Below are positions 21,929 to 34,773 of a stretch of DNA of 64,000 bases, piece after piece (within the stretch, counting starts at the first letter, position 1; every line of letters starts with the position of its first letter). Location of the stretch: assembly GCA_033439255.1 (NCBI GenBank), contig CM065890.1, positions 1,240,001 through 1,304,000 of the forward strand. The letters run 5' to 3'. The notes beneath the pieces are model-generated. The model searched no databases. It was not told where the DNA came from and was given only the letters and a program-made list of their open reading frames with translations. The translations under genes and the position numbers were made by a program. The DNA comes from Hericium rajendrae. Lineage: Eukaryota; Basidiomycota; Agaricomycetes; Russulales; Hericiaceae.

Positions 21929-24657
21929 TCAGTTTGCAGCTTTGATTAAGTCCGCAGCCTGGAGAGGCTGTCAGAGGAACAGAAACACAGAGCTCAGCGC
22001 ACTACGTACCTTCTCGGCGAGAGCATAGATGGTCATCTGGGTATGGCATGATATTTGCTGTCGAAAGGAGTGTCAATAACACGAAGAGGATCAAAGGTAG
22101 CAGCGCTCACAAGTGGTATAACCGACCCGTCGACCTGACCAGACCAATAGAATCAGCGACAGCAACTCCTGTAACCAGCAACGATGCAGCACGCACCACA
22201 CGTAAGTTCTTCGTCCCATAAACGACAAGCTTATTGTCCACAACGCCTCCATCCTCCCTCGGCAGCATCGCCACTGACCCCACAGGGTGCCAAAACGGCG
22301 CGACACGCTGCTTCACGTACTTGATATAATCCTCCTCGCTCTGCACCTCGGGCCCGGGCTGTACCATCCCGACACAAGTCGACTTGAGCGGCTCCGTGTC
22401 CGCGAGCTTCCGCACGAATCGCGTCGCCTGCACAAGCACGGTAAGGTCGAGCGGGTGCTTGAGGTACGCGGGGTCGATCGCGGGCGCCACAAGCGGGTCC
22501 GCCGACGCGATGTGCACGCTGCCGCGCGAGAGCGGGTGCATGATGCCGGCGAGGAAGGTCTGGTACTTCTTGCCGGGCTCGGGAATGCCCATTGCAGCGG
22601 TCAACTGGGCGTTCTGGACGATCCTGAGAAGGGGGTCGATACATGTAGGTGTTCGAGGAACGCCTTGTACTCACTCGAGTTGGGGCTGCGATGGATCTGT
22701 AAACCAGGACTTGACGAGCTCGAACTGCTTCTTGAGGCCTTCCGAGCTGGCGTAGGTGGTGTCCGTGGCGATCTGTTCTTGTAACGTCTCGACGGTGTCC
22801 TTGTCGTTGAAGGTATGCAGAGGGAGGAAGGCGTATGCAGAGTGGGCGGACGAGTACTGTCCCTCACGCTTCGAATGGCTACGGTCGCTCGTCAGTTGTA
22901 GCCTGGCAAAGCCGAGCGCAGGCACGCACTATAGATCCAGCTCTTTTGTTCCGAGAATAGGATCCTTGAACAAGTCAGATGTATCCCATTCGGACTTGAC
23001 CTCGAATGCGCTAGGAACATAGATATGGTCCTGCAAAGAGATCAGGGCTCTCTTTCGCAGCGTATGTTACGGTCAATTCTACCTCTGAACATGTCCCTTA
23101 TGAACGTCAACCCGATGCGAAAGAACAAGCATGTCGCTCACGTAGGTTCTCCCCAACAAATGGCGACTCCACCACGGTCTTGATGCCAAATTGCTCCAGC
23201 AGTGACCTCTGCCCGATACCTACAGAAACATTCAGCAATTGTCACACGCGGATCCGATAGAACATACCAGAAAGCTCCAAAAGTTGTGGCGACTGGAACG
23301 AGCCTATACACGTCGTCAGGAGTTCTGATCAGTTGATAGTGGAAAATAGTGGAAAAGACTGCTCACCTGCAGATAACACCACCTCCTTCGAGACAGATGC
23401 AGTATACTTAACACCTTCGACCATATACTCAATACCGTTAGCGACTGCAAGCTTTTCGTCAGAATTGAAAAGGACACGGGTCGCTTGGGCGCCCGTGACC
23501 AGGATCAAGTTCTTGCGATCGGCATTTGGGGCGAAATACGCCTTCACGTTAGATTGGTTACGGAGATATCTCTGAAACGCATGGACGTTGGCTTACCGAT
23601 GCAGAATAGCTGCGAGTGACAGTGGCTGGATCAACAGTCCCCGCCGCAAATGTGGCACCGTGGTTCATTCCACCATACTGTCAAATTCCGTGATCAACTT
23701 GCTGCCCTGATTATAGCAAACGAGCAACATACCGCCTCCCCATTCTTTGCGAGACCGAAATGACCCAGCGTCTCTGCGAACTTGTCCTGGATAGTCCAAA
23801 CGAACTTCGGCCACGTCAGTTGTAGCGGTCCATCGGTGCCGTGATATTGCGGATCCCAAGTGATACCGTAGCGCTGAGCAAAGTCGGGCGAGGGGTAATG
23901 AAGAGTCTCGCACTGTGAAATGTATGAGTGATGGTTCAAATATATAAAGCGTAATATCGACCTTCTTGAAGTACTTCAAGAACTCAGCCCAATTCCAGCC
24001 TTCGTTGCCAAGAGCCTCGAAAGCTGCAAACCAACAAGCGTGTCAAAAGACAGATATGAGCGAAACTTTCAGGCGACGCTGGCACAAACCATTATATTCC
24101 GCTGCTGTCGCTCTATGAAACGTCGCAGTCAAGTCGTGTGAACTATCAGTAGCGAGGAATACGAGATGCGTTTACCTTCCGGCAATGAGCAGATTCAGGG
24201 CAGAACTTCCTCCCAGAACCTTTCCTCTGCATGCCGATCAAGTCAGATTTCAGCGATCACACTGAGTTCAAGCTAGGAACCTTGGCTGTCCAATGACTCT
24301 GTTGTCCACCGCTGTCTGGGGAACCGTCTTGAAGCGCCAGTCCACACGCTCGTTCATAACGACGCTACCTGCCATGCCTTAGACAAGGATGAGCGCCGGC
24401 CAGAGATAATCGGAGACATTGTTAAGTGACGCACCTGGAACGTTGATCTGGGGCATGTCCGAGATGTATTCCCCAGCCTCGATGAGACCAACGATGACAT
24501 GAGGATCCTCGGACAATCTGAGATCACGTTAAGGCTAGGATTTCGTTCAATAATCGGAACATTTCTACCTCGCTGCCACTACACAGCCCGCTGTGCCCCC
24601 TCCGACGACAACATAGTCGAACTTCTGCTTGGAAAACGCGTCTGCAGAGACAATCAT
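21929..24657 (-). CDS. GMC oxidoreductase, no obvious signal peptide
   Basis: An FAD-dependent glucose-methanol-choline oxidoreductase that oxidises an alcohol or sugar and makes H2O2. The protein starts MIVSADAFSKQKFDYVVVGG, so the FAD Rossmann motif (VVVGGGTAGCVVAARLSED) begins only about 15 residues in and no secretion signal is visible. Later marks are IGQPRGKVLGGSSALN (GMC signature 1), EVVLSAGSFQSPQLLELSGIG (signature 2), GENLQDHIYVPSA and PFWHPVGSVAML with the first catalytic His. The C-terminus joins over three introns as LRVVDGSVIPL, QISCHTQMTIYALAEK and AADLIKAAN; the His in that block is the second catalytic residue. About fifteen short introns. Missing secretion signal suggests an intracellular enzyme or an unrecognised first exon; the upstream 960 bases show no candidate. 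Confidence 0.88.
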
Positions 24658-25620
24658 GCCGATAGTTCCAAGGCGTAGTAGGTGTCGTTGTGTGTGAAGC
24701 GTCCGATCAGAGCGCTAGTCTCAGGGTATCTCCAGCGACCTGCTTATAGGGACTGATGAGCAAGGACCATTGAAGAAGTAGAGTAGGTGGTTGGCCACGA
24801 CTGTCGGGATCCGGAAGCGACTGCGACTCCTTGAACCTTCCCGCACTCCCAAACCCATTGAGAATCTGTCACTCTTCCGCTGGAATGGATCTGACATCAA
24901 CGTTCAACGCTCGACTTACTCTCTAACCCCACCTGCTTTCAGTCCTTGCTGATCAGTGATTCTTCGCAGATGCGGTCCTAATTCTGCATATCGAAGCAGA
25001 GTGAGCGCGCGCGTCCTGTGATCAGCCCCGCGGAAAGGCACACATCAAACGGACCCTTTGAGTCCATCATGCAGAGAAGGGCTGGCCGTGATCAGACATC
25101 CCGGGAGACGAACAGCATATCGCTGTGATAAACATGAAAAGTGTTGGGAATGACTTGGGAATGACCGCTGGCACCCTGCTGGCCTCTGCTGGCAGACAGT
25201 CGATTCGACCTGGCCGCGGGATCAATAGATCAGCCGGTCCTCAACGAGTGCGTCAGACACCTCGACCGCGATGGGGAGCTCGGTTTGTTGAACAGTTTTA
25301 GCGGGGATATCTTTGGACGCCTGGCGCAGATGTTTAAGGTATAGTTGATATACATGTATGTACGATACCCCTGCGCCGGTCACGCAGATGAAGCAGGAAG
25401 TCTGTGGAGCTTCATGCATACATATCGCCAAGGAATACGGAAAGTAATTCACATTGAGAATAATATAACAACTATGACCCTAATACAATACGAGAGACAG
25501 GGTAAGAGTGCAAGGAAAGACGTCGCAGAGACAGAACACTGTCCGTCTATGGATAAAACTATAAAACCGAATGAAATGCTAAGAAGTCGAAAGAAGGTGT
25601 CGTATGATTTCTATCCCGAT
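24658..25620. other. intergenic between two GMC genes
   Basis: About 960 bases: promoter of the downstream GMC gene and 3' region of the upstream one. I looked for a signal-peptide exon for the first GMC gene and found none that I would support. Confidence 0.45.
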
Positions 25621-27997
25621 TTAGGAGAGGTTGTAAGCTTGCTTGATGAGGTCGGCGGCGCGCTCCGCAAAGATGTAGACGGCGGCTTGGGTATGTGCTC
25701 CTGGGATATATGGCTAGAAAATGATCAGATTCACTAGAAATGACTCGTCAAAGTGGAACCTTACGATGACCGAGGCATCGACAATGCGAAGGCCCTTGGC
25801 CTTCTTGAGCGTCAAGTCAGGGTTGACCACTGTACAATGTATACAAGTCAGTGATGCCAAAAGCTGAGGAGCCGCATGCGTACCTCCGTCAGTCGAGTCC
25901 TTTGTCGTCATCCGTGCAGTGGCGACTGGGTGGTACAATGTATTCGCCGTTGACTGGATATACTGTGTGAGCTCTTCAGGACTCGGGTCCTCGCTGAGTC
26001 CGTATGGCCCAATGACGTAGTCATCCCATGCAGACGCGCTGACGAAACGACGGACGGCACTTGCAGCATACGTCATGACGAACTGATCAAATGGATGGTT
26101 GAGGAAACCGGGGTCGACGATCGGGAAGTCGAAGGGGTCGTCGGAGGCGAGTATGACGGAACCACCTGCGTAGATCATGAATATTAGAAGGTCAGTTTGA
26201 CGTGGAAATGGAATAAAAAGATTCACGAGCAAGAGGCGAGATGACGTTGGTCAGGATGCTCATGTAGTTGCCGGTCTCGGGGGGAGGGCCGGAGAAGGCC
26301 GCGTAGCCATTCTTCACAGAATTGAATGAGTGATAGGACTCTCGCAGTTCAAAGACAGAACGTACCGAGAATACCATCTCGATGTGAGGGGAGTTAGGAC
26401 CGGCAGTCGGATCTGGGTATTCCTGGTAGATAGACGAGTTGTCGGGGATACGGATCCATCCAAGGAGATTGGAAAGAGAGTCGACCAATGGTCCGGTTCC
26501 CGTCGCGTTGTACAGCGCGAACATCTCCGCAAAGAATGTCGCATTGCGCGAGAGGACATCTAGCGTGTTGGTCGAGTTTACAGAGAACTGCCATGCGACG
26601 AGAGGGTGGTCCTGAAGGTTCTGGCCGACCTCGGGCAAATCGATGACCGAGCTGATGTTGTGAGTCGCGAGAGTCGTGGCGTTTCCGATTCCGGAGAGCA
26701 TCAGGATCTGAGGCGAGTTCACTGAACCGGCTGACAGGACGATCTCCTTTTTAGCTGAAGCCTGGTAGCGCGTGTTCTCTGATCCCTGCCATGAGCATTT
26801 CTGGGTACAATGCAAGTCTTCCGTCTAACTCACGGTCACTCGTTGATGCGAATTCGACAGAGTAGAACGAAGTCACTCCGTTTACTGTCGCATTAGGGAT
26901 GAGCTTCGTCACCTGTGTGTCAATAACGACATCAAGGTTCGGACGACTTAAAGCGTTCGTGGCTTCCAGGTACGCAGTAGCAGAACTGCTGCGCTTGCTG
27001 TTACCAACGGTGAATTGGCTGTACCCTGCATAGAGGCATAGAGACAGTGAGAGATGATACATCTATGAAGCAATCCAGACATACCGATCCCAATATTGTA
27101 ACCAGAGTTCATGTCTTCGTTAAAAGGAAAGCCATCGACCTCATCGGTAGTCGCGACAACACGTTCCTCGATGCCTTGGTGATAGCCAGGAAGGCTGACC
27201 TGCAGAGGACCAGAATATCCGTGAACGTCGGGATTATATTCGCCAGTTGTATTGTGATGATCCGCGGGCTGCCCAAAGTGTTCGTTCTGAAATCGGAATC
27301 GTCAGCTTTAAGAGACCATGGACACTCAAATGAATATGCGGCGCCACCTTCTTGATGTAGGGCTGAAGGGCATCCCAAGACCAGCCGGGATCGCCGGACA
27401 CGTTCGCATAACGGTCAAAGTCCTCAGACGATCCGCGAGTGTAAACGAGAAAGTCTTGAACGACCTCATCAGGTATGCGGACAATAGAGGGGAGGGAAAA
27501 GCACTTACTAATGGAGCTACTACCTCCAAGGAGACGGCCTCTTGGGTATGGAATCGATCGCCCGCCGAAACCGACTTGAGGCGTGGTCGTGTAGTTCCAG
27601 GTCCACGGAGTCGCGGGTATAAAGTTGGTGCAGAAGAAAGGCACGATAGAGTCCTCGACGCCTTCATTGCTAAACACAATCCAGGTCAGAGAGTCGGCAT
27701 ACTGTCGAGCGGGGTAGAAGCTCACCTGACACCGGCTTCGATTAGCAGGACAGAGACAGAGCTGTCCTCAGTGAGACGGCTGGCAATGACGTTGCCTGCT
27801 GTTCCAGCTATTGATGGGAGATGTCAGCGCGCCATGCAAAAGCGGCTGTACGGTAACATACCTCCGATCACGATGAAGTCATACTCCTTGTTGGCAACTT
27901 TCGCAGGAGAGTCGAACAGCTTGCCCTGCACAAGCTGAGCGCTCACACTCAAAAGGCTCACCGCGGTTATGGCCGTGCGTAAGGTGGAGAATGCCAT
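25621..27997 (-). CDS. secreted aryl-alcohol-oxidase-like GMC enzyme
   Basis: A GMC flavoenzyme resembling aryl-alcohol oxidases, which oxidise aromatic alcohols outside the cell and feed H2O2 to peroxidases. [20 protein letters not shown] is a good signal peptide. Then KEYDFIVIG with [11 protein letters not shown] (FAD binding), [49 protein letters not shown], many N-glycosylation sequons, [12 protein letters not shown] (first catalytic His) and [20 protein letters not shown] (second catalytic His), ending in LIKQAYNLS. About twelve short introns. It is in tandem with another GMC gene but the two proteins differ a lot, so this is not a recent duplication. Regulation is not visible from the sequence. 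Confidence 0.9.
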
Positions 27998-28953
27998 CGG
28001 GATCAGAGAGTGACAAGACGATTCTTCGAACCCCGTCCAAACTCCCAGCTATAACGAAAAGCTCTGGGCTCTAATTGTTCATCCCGAACCCCCAAGACAT
28101 CGACGAAAACGTCATAGGCGCTCGTTCATATGACCTTGTATAATCCCATATCCGTCCTACCGCACGATATTATGGAGAAGCAAGGCCCCCAAGATGGCGA
28201 GACGGCTGCCGATCACGAGGTTTGACCAGGGCCGAGTTTCTCTGGTAGTGACTTGCTGCATTTGTAACGAATTTACTGCAACGCCGACGGGAAGTTGAAG
28301 TTGAAGATCTGACAAAATGCGTACCTACAAGGCACGTTCCTATGCCGGTTTGCAGCCAGAGCGTCTACATGCATGCGACGCATCAGAACATCAAATTGGT
28401 AAATTCATTAACAGACTTACCGCATGCCGCGTGATGCCGGATCGCTCCCGACACTTGTCCGATGCACCCATTATGGTACACAGTGACCAACGCAATGCGT
28501 TATACTTAATGTCTAAGTTACAGCTACCGAAAAAAAAAACGAAACGACGCCCAAGGCGTGTCTTATGTTGTACGGGAACACACCTAGTGAGTACTTGAAT
28601 CATGAAGCACGAGTGGCGAATTTGTACCCTTGGCATCTTCAACAAACATTTCCATTGTAACAGCCGACCGCGAGCCCTTGCGCGAATCTGCCTCGTATGC
28701 CCGTAAGGCAAGCCTACGCGATGTTCCCCTTTAAGCCAGGCGACATCTGATGGATCCGCGACGTCGCCGCACGGGCATCAGTCTGTTACTAGCACCACGG
28801 GGAAAGTGCCTGCGATCCTCGCGAGGCGAAGCCAAGCCATTGGCAATCCCCAAGGCACCTAACATGCCGTGCAGCCACGAATAAGACAAGACGACCAGCA
28901 GTAGCGCCAGTTTCAAGAATACATACACGACATGGTACGCAACGTGCGTAATC
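27998..28953. other. intergenic, no gene seen
   Basis: This contains the promoter of the aryl-alcohol-oxidase-like gene on the left and the 3' flank of the DUF6534 gene on the right, plus a short A-rich tract near 28530. No protein-like reading frame. Confidence 0.45.
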
Positions 28954-30607
28954 TCACAACGTAGGGCTGCCTTTACCGTCCGAGACTGTGTCAGTTTTCC
29001 TATCACCCTAGAGGAGTGTCATCAGCACGACTACGGAGGAACAGAAAATGGGAGAGGCGGAAACTCACTTCGAGAACAACCATCTGCACGTCAGCACCGC
29101 GCTCCTCTGTCGTGGTTGTGGTCGTTATCCGAATCCCGCTCTGCACATTACGCGTGGTGCGGGCTGTGGATAAGGCATTCCGTGAGTCTCCCCAAAGGGA
29201 GATTGATCGATCAGAGCTTTGTACGCCGTGCGTTTGAGAGCTATTAAAGCCCGCTCGTGCGTTGAGCATTGCTAAGAGAGTATTAGAGTACCTATGACGA
29301 GATTGAGAACTGACGCGCTGCGAGTGTTAAGATATGCTTACAGTTTCCCGAGCATGAGGAATCTTGTCAATATATGATATACCTGTGAGATACTGCGAGA
29401 ACAAAATACTGGGAGGCAGGAGCTTACGGAAGGAAGTGCATGTTGTTGTGCCGGAAGACCCAGAAGAAAATAAGTTCCAGCGAGGCGGCCAGCGCGGTAA
29501 CCATCCCTGTCTCGACGGTCAAGAGGATCAATTTGTTGATCATTGATTGCGTCTCTCTCCAAAATGACGATGTGTTTGCGCCGACAAGCTAAAGAACACG
29601 GTGACTCTGGTGGTCGTTGCTAGACAGATAAAATAAGGGCTCACAAGTCTGACCATCGTCAAGGTAATGAGCAGGTCGCACGTCGCGCTTCCAGCGAGCC
29701 ACACCTGTCAGCGGTTAATCAAATGTAATGCCGAAACAGATTTGAGAGCGTACCGTGACTTCTGGATCGGTCTGGCCGATCTTGCTGAAACTTCCCAATA
29801 GAGAGAGCTAACATAGGATGAATTTGAGGGTTCCTTCGAAGTTACGGAAGTACCCACCTTGATCCCGGCATAGCATGACATGGCCCACTGGAGGAGTGAA
29901 ACCTAGCCTACCCGATCAGGTAAGGATTACACCACCAATGGAACAGCACTGTACGAAGACGATAAAAATAGGCAGAATTCGGCTTTCACTGAGCTTGAAA
30001 ATTCGCCAGCAGTAGAATAATTGCACCGCGCACGCAACTTCAGAGAAATGCTGGTCAGTCGCACAAAATGGAAGATATGAGACGACGAACTGAATCCACT
30101 AATGGGCGGAAGCGCAGTGATCGCCCACCCCGTCTTCACTAGCGTCTCCGGGTCGCCCCAACCCGCAGCAAGACTGTACCATACGGCATCTGTGGTTATC
30201 CCAGCGGACAGGAGTTCTACCACAAAGACAACCCATACTGTATAGCGGTGTCACTACAGTCGCTCCGTTCACACTGAGCTGGGGAGATCATACCAAGTAT
30301 TTTTATCCAGAGACGATCCTTCGGAAACGTCGTACTGTACATATCTACATCGGAGTTGAGACACGGCGAGCGTTGAGTCAAATTCACTTACATATCTGCG
30401 CCACGAGTATCCCTAACAGGCCGTAGCTGAACAGCGCACCCAGCAGCTGTAGAGACCGTTGAATTTGGAATCCGACAAAAGGACATAGCGGCGTACAATG
30501 GGACCTTGACTACAGCGTCGCCGCGTGAGCGTTGTCTCAGATTAGCAAATAAGAACGAATACCTACATGAGCGCGATATCGGGTGGAACGCCAGGGAATG
30601 GTGCCAT
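28954..30607 (-). CDS. DUF6534-type seven-helix membrane protein
   Basis: A multi-helix integral membrane protein of the basidiomycete DUF6534 family, role unknown. The start MAPFPGVPPDIALIQGPI joins over two introns to LLGALFSYGLLGILVAQIY, the standard helix 1 of this family. Further pieces are LAAGWGDPETLVKTGW, helices near 29860-30130, WLAGSATCDLLITLTMV, the C-terminal core exon with ETGMVTALAASLELIFFWVF and a cytosolic Ser/Thr-rich tail with six Thr in a row (IRITTTTTTEE). A last intron leads to VVLEGDRKTDTVSDGKG and the stop at 28954. About nine exons, all short. These proteins are numerous in agaricomycetes; nothing in the context shows the ligand or partner. Confidence 0.82.
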
Positions 30608-33600
30608 TGAACTCTTGTCGATAGCTACAGTGTGTCCAGAGAGCTGCACGCGAAATGCATACCCAGTCTGGACCAGGGCTCAGTATCTTTATACAGCAAG
30701 AGAGTGTCTGCTCACAGGATTTGTAAACGGAAGCTACGGATCTGTCCTCTTGAATTGGAAGAAGCCTTTCAATGGGGATACCGACAGAAAGCTACCTGTT
30801 CGCCAGAGGTTGAAATGACAGGACGAGAACATGGCACATGCGCTGGGCCGGTCCTTTCTCGTCAGACGGTATCATGGCGCGTGAGAGGGAGGGCCTCGCT
30901 TACGGTCCATGCGCTTCACGATCATTGGATCAAATACATCACGTCCTCGAGTCCAATGAGAAGATCCATCGAGACACCAGATATTCTGGAATCTTACCTT
31001 ATCTCCGGGCTCCACTTGTCTGTTCTCCCTTTCGACTGTCATAGAGACATGAGACCCAGGTAATGAATGGATTCGGCGAGAGAACAAAGAGAACATGCAC
31101 CAGCAGAAGCTGTATGCGTTGACTCGAAATTTGGCAGAAGTGTATTCGTCCAACAAAACCATCGGCGCCAAGAAGGGAGCCGATGTATCGGTTTACGGCG
31201 TTTGCCGGACGGAAGTTAATCGTTCTAGGCTTCCCAGGGTTTTCCAGATGCTCGACATTTGCTCGACATTAATTGTTGACGACGACGTGTCCCTGCCCAT
31301 ATGCTCGATGCGTGTCATATTTTACTTCCTTCATGCTCGTGCTCGATATCGGGACATAACGGACACGAAAAGACATGAAGATGCAGACTCCACTCCCTCG
31401 CTACAGAAAGTTCACACCAAGATTGACGCTCAATTCGATCCTTTCTTCTAGCGGAGGCAACCATCCGGGGCTGACGAGACGACGGAGGCAATTCTCTTCG
31501 TCAGGTATGCGCGCTGATCGCAAGCTCCATGTAACTCAACTTTGGCAAATTGAGACTCAACTGACTCCTTGAAGGAGAGCATCGAATCAGGTATGTTCTC
31601 TGGAGAGCGGTTCGCGATGGTGGACACGAGCAAATATACACCATATTTGAACGCGGAGAGCTTTTTAGGTCCGGCTCGCGGTCATTGACAGGAGCCAGGA
31701 ACCTCACGTCGAATCGTAGGCCAGTCGTAGGCAACTCAAGTTTGCCATGGCATCCAGGGCCCTCGCATCGTAGTGATAAGGGGTTTATACACCGGTAAAG
31801 CACAATTCATTCCTCTCTGTTCTGTTCCCCAGGCCTCGGCCGTTCAACAACCGAACGGTGATGAGTATGCCCTGGGCGGCTTTATCTGCGAGTGCATGAG
31901 GTATATGTACTTACAGTGATAGTAAAGCACAGACCGGTAAGTTGTCGACATTCTACTGTCCAGCTCGCATGACTGTTTGTTTGCATTAGAGTTCATGCGT
32001 CCTCGCACAGCATTCCATCATAGCGCTCTGTTTGTTGACATCAAGCACTATGCTATTCCGCTGATGGCGAGACAGCCTCCTGCGACTCCAAATATACACG
32101 AAGTTTTGCAGACGATACGCGGACAACGGACATAAAAGTACGTAGTCGCTGGTAACATCTCGACGGATGGTCCTGCATCCTGCCATTCGATGGTATTCAG
32201 TTCTCCATCCTGCCGGCAGGTCCTGTGTTTTCGAGATCCCACGGCCCATATGAAGCCGGTTCTGGCAGTCCCTTTCGGCGGGATGCGCTGACATGGCTAA
32301 AAGAATTGTCAGACATCCGTTCAGCGTTCGCGGCGCAGTTCAAGTCTGTCGGATGATGTCAGACGGGCTGACGGAGCAGGCATAGTACTCCCACAGGATG
32401 AGCAAGTGCTTTGAACTCGCAGGAACAGACCACGTCCAATTTCACCGTTCAGGTCGAAGCCATCCTCACATACATTGGACGTAGGAAACCTCATTCACCT
32501 GGGTCCTTGGCAATGGCGACCCTTATTGCTGAATCCGCACGGTAGCGCGGCCGTTTGGAAGCTTCGTCAAACTCGTTATCCTGGGCTCGGTTGTCCTCCT
32601 TCACTATCCCATTATTTCGTTTGATGAGCTTTATAGACAACTGAAATGTGTAGCAGCTTGCCCACGCATTATGTGCAAACACATACTGACTTCGAAGACA
32701 AGCTGCCTGTCTTAAAACCAGGAGTATCCACATTTCGCGCCAGGGGTCGGATCCGATGGTCCAGAAGCCCCCGTAAAGGTGACCTCTCGTCTTTGTTCTC
32801 TGAGAATTCTTGCCTATGAAGCTTTTAACAGCCTCCAATCTTGGTCCAGATTCCAGACGCAACGTCAGAGCACGAGCTCTGCTCACTGCTTATTCTGTTT
32901 ACAATGGACGAGGAAATCGTTTTAGGCAGATCGTCTTAGGCGACATCGCCGGCGTATCTACACATGCAATGAACATTCAAGCAGGGAGGGATTCTTCACA
33001 AATCCTCGGACTTCTGTAGCGTACATGACGACGTCGCCGAATGTCGGTCATCGTGACTGTCCGCGCTACGGTTCTGGCATGTGTTGCGCCTCAACGATCT
33101 GGGTTGTCCTATTATCATTTCCCATCGGTGTTTCTTGTCTCAGTAGTACTAATCGATCTCTTGGACAACATGGCTTTCAGTTTTATCATGGGAAGATTTC
33201 GTCTTTTTTGTTTCGCACATGAGCAGTGGAACCTGACCTAGACATACTGACTTGGATCCTCCCACGATCTGCGTATTTGGTGAGCACTTTTCAAGCTGTT
33301 TCTTCACTTATCCATTTGAGTCCCGTCTACTCGATAGGAACATGTTTTGAGCCTCTTTGAAACCCCCTCCCTCTTTGAACGGATCCGCACACGTCTGCGA
33401 TGGCATTCAGAGATCACCGCATCGCACGTCGTGGGAGGCGACGGGATCACCAACGGGAGGCCTGCTGACATCTAGAGAGCTGAGTGAACAATTTCGCTGC
33501 AATAAGATATTATCTCTCACTAGCTAGCCATAAAAGCCGCGCTGCTACTCAATGATCTGGCAAACTCGAAAGCCTCTCAACGAGACTAAGGAGCTACTGT

Positions 33601-33612
33601 CGTCTATTCAAC
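30608..33612. other. 3-kb gene-poor stretch
   Basis: The longest stretch here without a supported gene. Open frames of 60-140 codons exist on both strands (for example minus 31986-32294, plus 30632-31063) but none shows a domain, sensible composition or spliced continuation. The right end carries the promoter of the methyltransferase gene. Confidence 0.4.
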
Positions 33613-34401
33613 ATGGACGCCAACCTTTCCCTGCTAAAGATCGCCCTCCTCGTGTGCTACGGCATCTGCTACCGTATCTGCATCACGCCTCCCAACCCGC
33701 CGCCGTCTCCCAGTGAGCGTGCTAAGGTACCTGTCCGCGTGGATAGCATAGGCTCGAATTTCAATCATTATAGCCATTATTTTAATAAGGTCTGTCACGT
33801 TCCTTCTGTCCCAGTTACCGTGCGAAGTGCTGATTATCCCCCCTTTCAGGCTGTAGTGTGGGCTACCATCTTCATTGATGTAGCTCTGCTCTCGGCCTCG
33901 TACCGTTCAATCGTTGAAGCAAACCCGATCCTATCCACTTTCCTCGGCTCCGCGTCCTCCCGCTCAGGTGCCAATCTCACACCCACATTCATCCTGGGCG
34001 CGGTCCTTGTCATCGCAGGCGCCGTCATCCGCCTGAGCTGTTACCGCGCGCTTGGCCGCCTCTTCACCTTCGAGCTCTCCCTGCGCGACGCGCACACGCT
34101 CGTCACGCGCGGCCCGTATTCCGTCGTGCGGCATCCGAGCTACCTGGGTGCGATGCTCGCGCACCCCGGCATGCTGCTCTGCACGTTTGGCCCCGGCTCA
34201 TGGATGTACGACTGCGGCTGGCTTGACACGCTCGTTGGCAAGCTCGTTGCATTGATCGTGGCTAGCAGCGTCACTGCGGTCATGACGCTGTTCGTGCCGC
34301 GCACCGCGATCGAAGACCAAATGCTGAAGAAGGAGTTTGGGGTGCAGTGGGAGGAATGGGCTAGAAGGGTGCCTTACAGACTGGTGCCCGGCGTCTTCTA
34401 A
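33613..34401 (+). CDS. isoprenylcysteine carboxyl methyltransferase (STE14-like)
   Basis: An integral membrane methyltransferase that caps the C-terminal prenylated cysteine of CaaX proteins such as Ras, Rho and mating pheromones in the ER. Helices are seen at the start (LLKIALLVCYGICYRICIT), VVWATIFIDVALL, ILGAVLVIAGAVIRL and LVALIVASSVTAVMTLFV. The family core is GPYSVVRHPSYLGAMLAH (RHPxYxG), followed by FGVQWEEWARRVPYRLVPGVF at the C-terminus. A 123-base intron at about 33727-33849 (GTACCT...TTTCAG) lacks stops and keeps frame, so the gene looks like one exon but is probably two; splicing joins SERAK to AVVWATIF. The gene is convergent with the FAD monooxygenase and is repeated in part 3 kb downstream. 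Confidence 0.9.
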   Translation: MDANLSLLKIALLVCYGICYRICITPPNPPPSPSERAKVPVRVDSIGSNFNHYSHYFNKVCHVPSVPVTVRSADYPPFQAVVWATIFIDVALLSASYRSIVEANPILSTFLGSASSRSGANLTPTFILGAVLVIAGAVIRLSCYRALGRLFTFELSLRDAHTLVTRGPYSVVRHPSYLGAMLAHPGMLLCTFGPGSWMYDCGWLDTLVGKLVALIVASSVTAVMTLFVPRTAIEDQMLKKEFGVQWEEWARRVPYRLVPGVF

Positions 34402-34773
34402 TGCCGTCTCACAGACCGATTACGGATAACAGTCACTGCAGGGATGATGATAAGTATAATGAGAGTGTTGTGAGCCCATGGTCGTGGACCGGCATCGCAC
34501 GCAACCTCAGGCATTTGTTTTCTCTTCGCTCCAGCTTTAGTTTTACGTGCCGACGTAACGTACCTTAGACTTACCGTCTTACTCCTGATTCCTTTGGTTT
34601 CGATCGCCCGTCTTCGTTTCGTTATTGTCCAAATTTGTGTCAATGTCTATGGCTTCTCCTCACCTGTCTTTTGTCCCAATGTTTTTACGAATTATCTGCT
34701 TACAACTTGTGTGGGTAATCTTCATCGTACAGAGTATTCATCAATGTTCACTGGTACAGCATGAAACAGAAGT
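34402..34773. other. convergent 3' region, duplicated
   Basis: The spacer between methyltransferase and monooxygenase 3' ends. It is recognisably similar to 37348-37718 (for example gagagtgttgtgagc versus gagagcgttgcgggc), so the spacer was duplicated along with the genes. Confidence 0.6.
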
